Origin: Archilochus colubris
Taxonomy: Eukaryota; Chordata; Aves; Apodiformes; Trochilidae
Assembly (NCBI GenBank): GCA_023079485.1
Contig: CM041083.1
Location: 142,676,052 to 142,740,051, forward strand
Direction of reading: 5' to 3'
Length of the DNA: 64,000 nucleotides
Numbering within the stretch: position 1 is the first letter of the stretch; every line of letters starts with the position of its first letter. The notes beneath the pieces were generated by a model that worked only from the letters and a program-made list of their open reading frames with translations, did not search any database and had not been told where the DNA came from. The translations under genes and the position numbers were made by a program. Below, one piece after another: positions 24,701-35,700 of the stretch.

Positions 24701-24842
24701 GATCATAGAATCACTGCATGGTTGGGGTTGGAAGGAACCTTCAAATCATCCAGTTCAAACCCCCCTGCATGGGCAAGGATGCCTCCCACGAGACCAGGTT
24801 GCTCCAAGCCCCATCCAACCTGGCCTGGAACACTTCCATATA
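24701..24842 (-). mobile_element. CR1 LINE 3' end, minus orientation
   Basis: The segment reads atcatagaatcactgcatgg, ggttggaaggaaccttcaaa, then the gagaccaggttgctccaagc segment and ccatccaacctggcctggaa. This is the reverse complement of the CR1 3' UTR and terminus. The copy is short and 5' truncated. Confidence 0.88.
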
Positions 24843-27800
24843 ATTTTGTCCACTCTGTCAAACACAGTAAATGAACCCTTGGCCTCTGACTTGCATAAAG
24901 AAGGTTCTTTGGCTTCCCTTGAAACCTCTGTGGACACAGGTGATCCTTCCTGGCCAGCACTGCCTTCTGTCAAATAACACCTGTAGGTGATACGACACCT
25001 TGGTAACCCACTTCTAAGAGTTCTTCAATATTTTCTTGTACAGCATGGCACACTTCTGGCTTCGCAAAATCTTACTCCTGTCTCCTGCACATAACAGCCT
25101 CCATTCCTTTCATAAAAGCAGGAGAGGTGTATGTCACATACTTTGTGTTTATCTTTTCAGGAAATTTGTTGTTGTGTACCCCTTGAAGCTATTTAGGTAG
25201 AACTCCTTAAAGTCTTTACATTTCCATCTTTAAAATGGGAGGGTTACTTCTGATAGTGAAGTCCAGCTGTTTATCTTTGTTTTGTAGCCTTACTTCCACT
25301 CTTCACAAGAACCTCTCTTCCTTTTTTAAAGGTTTTTTTGCATTGATTTTAAGGCTCAGCATAAGGGAGTTACGACACCTCCTAAATTCCCATGAAAAAC
25401 AAACAAACAAAAAGACTGTGAACAACAAAGCTTGAGAATAGTATCAGTAATTTTGACTTTAAAAACATTACTTCTGTCTCCTTGAAGCTGTCTCCAATTC
25501 AAGTGGAATGGGCTCAGCAGATAAAAAAACTGAGACAAAATCAGGGCATCCATACAACAATATTTCTCCGCTGTGTGACACTGTGTCAAAATGTTATGTT
25601 CATGATCGAAGTTTTTAAGCAACTGTGACCATAGATTAGAACTGATTAAAGTTTAAGACATTGCATTCATTTCCTTCTACTTTCAAAGTCCTCCAGGGAC
25701 ACTTACAAACTAAAGCATTCAAACTCAGGAGACTTTCCTGAAAGAATTGCCCTTAATCTTTCAGTTGTTGAATAAAATCACTATGTGGAACATGCATCTA
25801 ACAATTCATCTTTTACTGATATGGCTCTAAGTAAATTGTCCATTCACAAAGTTATAAAACTGAAGAAGCTATTATGAAAAAGGAGCATTTTATTTCAGAG
25901 GAAACTATGGAAATCTCAAGAAGAGCAGAGGCTGGCAGGAAGAAGTCCCCTGATATATATCTTTTAATTAACATAGCAAAACATTCCTTTCTGTATGCAG
26001 GTAAGTCATTTATGCACAAGTCACCTGGGTTTCTCATCCTTATCACTAAAAAACTTTTTTTTTTTTTCAAGTTTGATTTATTTTGGAAAAAAAGAAAAGA
26101 AAATTGAACTAGTGAAGTGTATTGTATGATGAGGGAGTTCGGGACATAAAGCACTGAGGGGACAGCAGTTATTTAAATTACATTAATTCTTCCACGAAGT
26201 GAAAGTATGAAGGTGACTCCATATCTCTTATCCAAGTTTTAAAATATTCACTTTAAAAAAAATCCCTGTTTAAGGATACAAATGATTTTTTTTTTTACCA
26301 TGCTGAGTTACCAGCCCTAGCTATGTTAAGCTCTTTGGGTCTTACCTGACTTGTCAGCAAGCCAAATGCAAGAGATAACTCCATTTTCTTTGCAGCATGA
26401 TCCTCTCTACAAAGCATGAAGCAGAAGCCAAAGTTCAGGCCCAGTTCAGGCAGTGCCCATGTGGACAGATGATGCACCATGAGGTCACTTTCTGCCTGCA
26501 TCTTCTTCTGCAGCTCCCACAGTCTCTTCTGGCCCTTTAGTCTCAGCTGAGAGCCATATAGGAAGGCTGACTTCTGAAAGTAAGCAGTCAAGTATAAAAG
26601 TCAAGTATAACAACTTAAAGCAGCTTAAAAATGAATGTCACTGTCAATATCCACAGGACTACCTTTGACAAGGAATATGAATTATTGCCTTGAAACTTCT
26701 TTGGGGGGACAGACCCAGCACACAGGCATGCAGCCCATACAGCACAGTTGTATAGAAACTTGAATTACTGTACTGCAAGGAAATCTGCCACTTTAGACCC
26801 TTTTTTTGCCCGCTGGTTCACTAGATAGCTAAAATTTGGATGCTTAGATTTTGACCCCAACAGCTGAAAGAAATTTTGGCTTCTACAAAGTGTCCATCCA
26901 ATGGACCAGGATTACTTCCACACTCTCTGTTACTGCAGCACCTGAGAATTCAAAAGTACAAGTATGCAGTGTCTTTAAAAATGGTTAGCTGAACCACCAA
27001 AGAGAGGACAGGAAAGCCACCAGGCCTTCTCAAGAAGCCACAATGTTTACTTAAACTTCTCAACTGTTTTTTTTTTTTTTTAAAAAAAAACCAGCCCTCC
27101 TCCAGAGGAGCTGCAGTAGCAGGGAGGTCGTGCAGAGGAGCCAGCTGACACGCTCCAGGGTGAAGGATGGCAAAGCTGTTTATAAAGTAAACCAAAGGAT
27201 CAATTGCACCTGGTAATCAGGCTTCACATTCCAACAACCAGAAGCCTGCAACTGGGGAAGCCACCAGCCCTTCACACTCCTGTCCTGACCACCAACACAG
27301 CTCCCTTGCTGTGAGAGGGGACAGAGCTACCTTGGCCTGGTTTTGTCTACCAACAACAAGCACTTAGTGGGAAAAGTAATCTAGGCATCCTGAACTCAGG
27401 GGAAAAAAATTAATACCATGTTTCAGTCTAGACATGTTTTCTGGATATATTTCATTTTTATAAATATTTTATCTATGTATATGTATTTCTATGCACATAC
27501 CATACACGGTGCCCATCCTTACTGTGTCATTCCTCCTACTTGTTACATGTGAGACTTCAGTAACACCTGGCAAAGTAAGAAGCTGTGTGGAGAGTTATTA
27601 GCTTGATTATTTTTTTGCATTATGTTGAATGCTCGCACTGATCTTAATACTCAGAAGTGAGACATTATCAGATCTTCAGAGCTTTGGCTAGCACAAGGTT
27701 GCTTTTTCTTATGTACACGGCACAAGTGGATGGTGAGGATGAGATTAAATCTAAGTAAAGGAACAGAATGCACTCCAAGGATATTCAAATTTGTTTTGAA

Positions 27801-28688
27801 GTATTCCTATGAGAGAGAATTTTTTGTTATTATATTCTGTGAAACAGTTTACAATATTTTGTCTTTCTTGTGTTTATTCTGGTTTTTAAAATTAACCAAA
27901 AATACCCTGCCAAAAAAGAAGATTGGTGCAGTCCAATTCAATTGTATTTATTCTGCATGCTCCACAAAATTAGGGCACAGTTAACCAGCAACTGTTTCTT
28001 AATTAGTAAGAAACCTATTTAAACCTAATGATACACACGGCCATGGTTGCTGCTGCTTAATGGAGACACTAGTTCTGCTTAATTGGGATGTTTTCAGGTG
28101 ATATAACAGTTGAAACTGATGCTTTGCTCTGCTCTTTCAAGCTCATGCTGGTTCACTCTCTCCATCCCACTAGGAACATTTTGGAATCAGAGCTGACATA
28201 GCACCCAAAGGGCTTCCTCAGTGTTGCCTTTCTCCTCCTGATCTGTACCTTCAGCACCAGCTCCTCACTGCCCTACGGCACAACAAATCTGTCATCTGAG
28301 GACAGGGAAGACCCCAGTGCAAGTTCTGTTGCCTGCTCCCTTGTGTTGAGTGTTGAAATGGCATTTTTCAGCAGTAAAAAGGATTTGATCATCAGCTCTA
28401 GGGTTCAGCAGCACAACACGGATTCTCCAGTGGGATGTACCACAGGCCAGCAGTGGTCAGTGTTGCCTGAATCTTTTTAGTTAGAAGTTTAAGAAGTTTG
28501 CATTTCCTGCTGCTGTGACCTCCTCTCCAACAAATACCTGCTGATTTTCATATACTGTATTAGTTACCATGATGGCCTGATGGCCACTCACCAGGCCATG
28601 AGAAATAAGACTGAAGCTTTAGCTCAGTTCCTAAAAGAGCCTTCCTGCCACTTTTGTTGGCAGCCTCCGAGGGAAAGGGCCACCAAGA
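24843..28688. other. Intergenic with two exon-like frames
   Basis: No recognised gene. Two open frames bounded by good splice consensus are described separately (26346-26573 minus; 25899-26000 plus). A T16 tract followed by A9 lies near 27066-27090. Other frames are short. Confidence 0.45.
26346..26573 (-). other. Candidate unassigned coding exon
   Basis: On the minus strand, a frame of 76 codons with no stop is bounded exactly by an acceptor (ctgcttactttcag) and a consensus donor (CAG followed by gtaaga). It is phase 0 at both ends, so the exon is symmetric. The translation starts KSAFLYGSQLRLKGQKRLWE and ends with FGLLTSQ; it has a basic amphipathic first third and a hydrophobic Leu/Phe-rich middle. 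I do not recognise the family. No partner exons were found nearby, so chance, a lost gene remnant or a lineage-specific exon all remain possible. Confidence 0.25.
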
Positions 28689-29139
28689 AATCCAGACAGG
28701 TCCAAAGGAGGGCCATGAAGATGATCAGAGGGCTGGAGCACCGCTCATGAAGAAAGGCTGAGAGAACTGGGGTTGGTCAGCCTGCAGAAGGCTCTGTTGA
28801 GACCTTGTAGCAGCCTTCCAGTACCTGAAGGGACCTGCAACAAAACTGAGGAGGGATTTTTGACAAGGGCAAGAGATAGGACAAGGGGTAATGGCTTTAC
28901 ACTGTAGAGATATGTTAGACTCTAGGAAGAAATTCTTCACTCTGAGGGTGGTGAGACACTGGAAGAGGCTGCCTAGGGAATCTGTAGCTGCCCCCTCCCT
29001 GGAAGTGTTCAAGGTCAGGTTGGATGGGGCTTGGAGCAACCTGGTCTAGTGGGAGGTGCCCCTGCCAATAGAGGGGGGTTGGAAGTAGATGATCTTGTTG
29101 GTCCCTTCCAACACAAACCATTCTGTGATTCTATGATTC
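28689..29139 (+). mobile_element. CR1 LINE 3' end with intact terminus
   Basis: The stretch is collinear with CR1 ORF2 end and 3' UTR in plus orientation: ggtccaaaggagggccatga, gatcagagggctggagcacc, gtgagacactggaagaggct, tggaagtgttcaaggtcagg. It ends in the octamer repeat (attctgtgattctatgattc) at 29120-29139. It belongs to the same subfamily as the copy at 17.2 kb but is better preserved. Confidence 0.93.
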
Positions 29140-31150
29140 TCAAACCTGCAGCTGACCTCCCTGAATGGCAACCCTGTCACCCTGCCAAGCAGTGTAAGGA
29201 AATTTGCAAATTAATTGATCTATCACACAGAAATAATGAAAATGAGCTCAAAGCATGGCAGCTTCTCACTTTAACTAACAAAGGAGGATTTGCACAGACA
29301 TGTTGCAGAGACAGCATTTTAGACATGACACCGAAGCCAGAACAAAGTTTGCAGAGTACACAGCACTTGGCAGTATGTCAGTATGATGTGAGATGCCTTC
29401 ACTTTCATCGACAAGGGGCTTAGTGCCACAGCCAAGTCCTTCAAATCCAACTAAATTAATTAATTGTGCTCACTGAGTGAAACTAGACCTGTCAAATGGT
29501 ACTGTGCCAGTCCAGTCAGCCATTGGGATCAAGCAGCAGAACAACACTGCAGCCTGCAAGAAAGCAAGTTGGGAAGATACCATGAGTCTTGGAAAAACAC
29601 TCCAAGCCACTTTGCAGATCAGCATCTGTCTTTTGCAATGGACTGCAATATGGGAGGCCACAGCAAGCCTTCAGTAGCTGGAAATACATTCGTTTAAGGG
29701 TAATATAAATATTGCTCTTCTGATCCACCTCTAGCTGAAATTTCTTATTGTGCTCCTTCACACCTTTATTATTTTCTTCTGGCTACCCACATTAAAAAGA
29801 ACCCGCACAGACATTCCATGAAAACAGCTTGGTTTGAAACTCTGCCTGCAGTAGCTCCTACAAAACTTTTGCTGGGATTTCACGAGTACAATCCTTCCAA
29901 GTATTCATGTTCCTAAGCGTAGGCTGGTGAGAGGACAACAGAATGGCTGAGGCAGAAAAGACAAGAAACATTGGAATTTGCCACAACAGCAAGAGGAGGG
30001 AAGGAGAAGGAAGATGGGTTTGTAGGGAGAGTGGAAATTAGAAGGCTTTAGAAAGTAGAGGAAAAGGGTAAGGATAGAAGAGCAATGACACGCCAACCCT
30101 CAGCACCTCCAGGGCAGGAGACATGATTGAGTGGCCAATTGCTCAGGGCAAAGGTGGCTTGGTGTAACATGACAGTCTGTTCCAGGGACGTGGTGACTGT
30201 AAACACCAATGTACACACACTTGGTGTACCTATGTAAACCAGAACTTCCACTTGTCACTGTGAGCATGTCTGTCTGTCAGGGTACACCCATGCAAGGTGA
30301 TGCTGTGGCTTCTCAGTCCATCTTTAGAAAATACTTAAACCCCTTCAGCTGTCTTGTGTTTGACTGGATCCAAAGCTTTGCCTCCCCTACTTCCAACAGG
30401 AAGACCTGCTGGAATACATCAGGAAAAAGCAGCATCACCTCAGTGACAGGGTTTCTCTGTCCAGAAAGCAAACCAACACAATTATAAAGAGAATGCTGTG
30501 CTCCAAAAATACCCAACCCCACCCAGCCTCCTGTATTCTGACAAGACTCAGGTCTGATCCACCAGAGCTCACAACCTTCACTTCCATGTCATTCCTGCTG
30601 CTGATCCCATCCCTTCCAAAGGCTCCCAGGAGGACAACAAGAGGATCGACTCCTCCAGCAAGGCAGGTGAGGAAAACAATCTGACTGAGCCCCCTAAAAC
30701 TAAATGACAGAGGTTCTGCACACCCTGATCACAGCTGATGTATTTTTGTATGAGATGACCACAAAGAATACAAGTGCCTGCCCTGGAATGGCTGCAATAA
30801 TATGCTAACCATCTTTCTGCTGGTAACAAACACAGAATAATTTATATCTGTAGTGTAAAAGCATGAAAACAACTGAACGAGACCAGCTCTATACTATTGA
30901 TTTTTAGATAAATGGCCTGGTCTGGAAGTGACAGCAAGCACAGAAAGAGTAGAGTTGGATGGAAAGTTAAATGCTTGTTTTGGCTCCCCTGTGACCTTGC
31001 TGGCCATAAATTCTGTGAAGATTCACTGTCACAGCTGTAATTTGGTTACCACTACAACAGTTTCAGGCATCCTAGCAGAAGCTTGCTGCAGCTGCTGGTT
31101 AAAGACAATTTTTTTTTAAAATAAGCTATATGGTCATTAAACATGATTGC
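29140..31150. other. Intergenic, downstream of ING1
   Basis: No gene, RNA gene or repeat was recognised. The stretch lies beyond the ING1 poly(A) region. It separates ING1 from whatever gene lies to the left of the window. Confidence 0.5.
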
Positions 31151-31154
31151 TAAA

Positions 31155-32091
31155 GAAGCAAACTGTCAAAGTTGTTTCATTTATTTCTTAATATCACAGC
31201 TGTACAATTTTCATACATAAAGCAGGAAATGCACATTGGTTACACAATGGCATTTGGCTGCATTTCCAAGTATAATACAGTAAGTGCAACTCCACTTTAA
31301 AATGTACATTTATACAACTTAAAGAAATTAAGGATTGCTACACTACTATCTGTGACAGTATAAAGCTTTGTTTATGTTAAGTCTTGTTACTAAACCACTT
31401 CCTGGTTAAATATAAAACATATTCAATCATTTTAAAATGGCCCTTGTGGTACTTGGCCAGCATATAAAATATTTGTTGTGTAAAATTTAACCATTAACTT
31501 TTTCTTTTTAAAAAATAATCCTCTAAGCCTATTTAAACATTTCCTATTGAACTGTTATACTGACACTTTGTAGCAGGAACCAAATTTTGCCCTTCTTTTG
31601 TTTGCTCTTGCACTGCTTATCGCTGAAAAAAAATTACATTTGTAATGTATTGCAGCTTTATTCAGATACAATCAGATGGCTAAACTATTTAACAATTTTG
31701 CTCCAAAGGTAAATAACATTCTTCAATAAAGAAAACGAAATTACATTTCAGAGATATTTAGCATCAAAATTTTAATGGGAATAGTGCTACCAGCACCGGA
31801 AAGAAAAGAAAAAGAAAGCATTAATTTATCTTTTAAGACCCCCCCGAATATTCTGTTTAAACTCTCATAACTTTACTTTTGGAATACACTGGTCCACAGA
31901 CCACAGAGTTGTTACAGTTTACCAAATGAAAAACAAAATTGCTTATTGCCGTCCCTATAACAGGAATGGTTCAGTTTTAAACTTCCTTTAAAAATATACA
32001 TTTTACAATCCTTTCACCTCAACAAAGGTGACACTGACAATAAATACACTGGTTTGGTGGTTTTTTTTCTTTGCTATGAAAAGTCTACAAA
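31155..32091 (-). other. ING1: ING1 3' UTR (inferred)
   Basis: The sequence downstream of the ING1 stop codon is AT-rich on the minus strand. A poly(A) signal AATAAA, read on the minus strand, lies at 31180-31185 and would place cleavage at about 31155-31170. A second AATAAA at 31657-31662 could give a shorter 3' UTR. The extent is inferred from the signals and composition; no transcript data are available. Confidence 0.6.
31180..31185 (-). terminator. ING1: ING1 distal poly(A) signal
   Basis: Minus-strand AATAAA about 0.9 kb past the ING1 stop codon, the last such hexamer before the sequence loses its UTR-like AT-rich character. A proximal alternative lies at 31657-31662. Confidence 0.55.
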
Positions 32092-32795
32092 CTACCTGTT
32101 GTAGGCCCTTTCTTTTTTAGACTTCTCCAATGCCTTGTCCATAGTTTTCTCGTTTTCTCCTCTACATTTGGGGCAGTACCATTTGCCCTTTGGTTTATGA
32201 TTGAGTCCCACGCAGGAAAAGTGAAACCACTCAATGGGGCACTCATCGTTATCGCATCCTATCATTTCTCCATAGGAGACTTGGTTGCATAAGCAGTATG
32301 TTGGCTCGTTGGGGTCAATGGGAAGGTCTGGGGGAGAAGCTTCCCTCTCTGCTTTAGCCTTGGATCGTTTCTTCTTCTTGGACGTTTTTGCTTTCTTCTC
32401 CTTTGGAGTTCCTGAGGTGATATCATCGTGATCGTGATTATTAGAAGCGTTCTCTCGGTTCTCGTTATTTCTTTGCCGCCTTGATCTCTTATTGTTGGGC
32501 TTTTCAGCCTGCGTGATTGTCTCATTCTTTGACTTATCTTGGCTGGCTTTCCCACTGTTGCCAGTGGTATCATTAGTCTCTTGACAAGTTTCAAACAGTT
32601 CCACGTGGCTGTCCACTTGCCTGGTTCTGTTCTCAACGAGCTCCACCATCTGACTGACGATTTGGATCTTCTCATCCCCCAGTTCCTGACTCCGAATCAG
32701 CGCTCTCTGTATGCAGTGCAACATTCTCCTCTTCTGCACTGCATCTGTCTCTCGTTTAAATTTTTCATAGTAGTCATCCAGGTCCTTCAGAATCT
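32092..32795 (-). CDS. ING1: ING1 coding exon 2 (common terminal exon)
   Basis: The acceptor (tatttctttcttgcag) precedes AGATTCTG. The exon encodes the end of codon 46, residues 47-279 and the stop. It holds the rest of the ING domain, the nuclear localisation stretches, the whole PHD finger and the polybasic tail. The frame stays open to 33006 inside the intron, but that extension lacks family similarity and is intronic read-through. In mammals this exon is shared by all ING1 isoforms, so alternative first exons would join it in phase 1. Confidence 0.97.
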
Positions 32796-35700
32796 CTGCA
32801 AGAAAGAAATAAAAAATATAAACATTTTCAACAAGGAGAATGGTGAAACAAAGCCTTCCTGTGTTTTTCCTTCCCCACAGCAACACCCTTTTGTAATGCA
32901 CAGAGCTGATCAAAGGCAGATTCCGCCAAGCTGGTACCTGACAAGGGGCTCGTGACTCCAGCAGATTTACTTTTTTAACAGTCAGTTCCACAGGAATTGA
33001 ATGCAAATGCTGACTTAGGGGAAAAAAAAAAAAAAAGGACTAAATATAACTTCTTGCTGTGAGAAGTTAGTTTAAAATGTATCAGTACTTAAAAAGAAGT
33101 TCCAAACTTAACTGTACAAATTAATAGATTGTTTTTGTGGACATTTTCTCTATAACAATATTAATATTTTTAGTGAATGACTGAGAGTGAGAGAAAGAGA
33201 GTGGGAGAGAAAGAAGGCACAAACCAGTGAAGAAATCAGATGCCAAGTTACTAAATGATCACATTTGACAGATGATGCAGAAGAACTCCAAACACACAGG
33301 GCTGGGCTCTAAGCTATCCATCTGATACCACAGAGTTATTTTTGCCGAAAATGTGAGGCCATTTAAATCCCTAAAACTAAGGGATTAGGATTACAATATC
33401 TAGGGTGTCTAGATCATTCCAACCTATAGTTCTGTGAAAAACCTCTCACTTACTTTTTAAAACACAGAAATACAATCTTCATTAAATATTTATTGCAAAG
33501 GAGATGAAGAAGTTGGAAGATCACATTAAAGATGATATGCAACAACTGGAACAGCTGGAGCCTTCAATTTAAAACACTGAAAATATGTTATCTCTTGAAC
33601 TGCACCCCAAGGGTTGTTTCACCAGTATGTGAGAAAGAACACTGCTCAGGTGTGGTTACAGTTCCAAGAACTGTTCTCAATACCTCTTTTCAAACTTTCC
33701 CTACAATACTCAAATCAATTCAAACATATGGGACACTTGGCAGTAAGTCCTCAAAAACATGCAAAATGCTTTTTCTGCATCTCCTTTCTTCTCTGATTTT
33801 CCCTTTCTCATAGGGCAGAACATTCTGTCCTAAGGAGATATCAGGATCTCATATACATGCAAATGATACTACCAACACTGTTTCTGGATGTCATAAACAT
33901 GAACCTTTTTTTTTTTCCTGAATTTAGGAAGAAAATGCAATAGTGGCAATTTACATAAGCAGCTAACAGTTATCTTGTGATTTAGGTTCTCTCTTGCCTG
34001 GGGAGACTTTTTAAATACATGCATTCCAAATTTCTTGTGAAGACACAGAAAGTTTACGCATGTTTTACTTTTGTTTTTAGAGCTGCAGCCTGTGTTTCTC
34101 ACATCAGCACAACCTGTCTGACCAAAATTAATATTTTGATGCTATTAACTATCCTCAGCAAATGCCCTTTTCCTATCCAAAAAAACCCACAAACATAAAG
34201 AAAAACAGCCAAAAAAACCCCCAAATCACACACACCCCCAAAACACACACTCCTATCACCTAAAATCCCTCAAATGTACAGAAGATTAGGCATTCAGAAA
34301 GACTAAAAGTATAGTGTTTGTTATTTTCAGTGGCTGGAATGCAGTTTTATGCTCTAGGTTGTAGCACTTGACTGATCCATTAGCTCAACCCATCTGAAAA
34401 CTGGTATGCAGGCATCTTTCATTAAGAATACTCTCTCAATACTATAAAATAATTAGTGACTTAACGACTTTAAGTCAGGCAGCTTCAGTTCTAGCACTGC
34501 ACACATACACATGAACGCTACAGCACCACACCGCCTCCTGAAACTGCTGTGTTACTCAGAAGAAACGTTTGGCTGCAAGAATTTCTTTACCGAGAGGGTG
34601 ATCAGGCATTGGAATGGGCTGCCCAGGGAAGTAGTGGATTCTCCGTCCCTGGAGATATTTAAAAAGAGACTGGATGTGGCACTCAGTGCCATGGTCTGGG
34701 AACCGCAACGGTGGTTCAAGGGTTGAGCTCGATGATCTCTGAGGTCCCTTCCAGCCCAGCCAATTCTATGATTCTGTGAAAGGGCTGCCGAGTGCATCCC
34801 CGGGCACAGACACCTTCAGCATGTCAGACACTATGCGGGATGATGTGCTATTTCACAAAGGCAGGCAAACAGAAAGGGCTGCTTAGCGTTAGTGCGGGAA
34901 CCGAGTTTCTTCAGGCAGTGTCCAGCTAGAAGCAGCAGCCTGACAGCTGTCTACTACAGCTCGGAGGAGGATTGCACCACCGCTCCTCCCAGCCCTAAGG
35001 AGGCTGTTTGTGGGAACTGCTTTTCCCCTGGCGTGCTGGTAACAGAGAGACCGGGAAGCAGATTTTCACGCGATCCGCGTGTTATGCAATTGTTCACCCC
35101 CAACACCACAAACCACATTCACATGACAAAAAAAAAAAAAAAAAAAAAAAAAAGTTCCGTATATTGCCAGAGCTTTATTCGCTGGACAGTTCCGTAGCCC
35201 TCACACAGGGGCTGAGACACCGCCGTGATGGCTGCGTGCCCACGCACCCTGAAGCCCCCTCCTACACCGCCAGCACCACCGGGCAGCTCAGGCTCCCGCG
35301 GGGACAGCGGAGGCGGGAGACACCTCCGCGGGCAGGAATAGCAGAAGCCACGCCGGCACCTCTGGGTTCCTCCGCCTCCCGGCCAACTGGACTCTACCCG
35401 CAGAGGCCAGCGGGCGGCGAACCGGCGTGCGAGACGCGGACAAACAGCCAACCCAGCCTGGGGCGGGCCCGGCCGCCGCCGCCCCACCCCTCTGCAGCAC
35501 CTCCCGCTGCCTCCGGGGCCGCCCCCTCAGCCCCCGCCCGCGGAGCTGTGGTCGCCTCACCCCTCGCCGAGCCCTGCAACCCGCGTGTTCCGCGGCCCGG
35601 GGAAGGCAGGGTGCCAGGCGCCGCCATCACGGCTCGGCGGGCCCTGACAGAAGGCAACTCCCGCACGCCCAACCGGGCAGCGGCCTCGTCCCGCCGGGAC

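Noticed and set aside
32796..33006. Upstream extension of the ING1 exon 2 frame to a start at 33006
   Set aside because: The extension has no ING similarity, crosses a clear acceptor at 32796 and runs into intron sequence; exon 1 at 37701-37836 supplies the true start.
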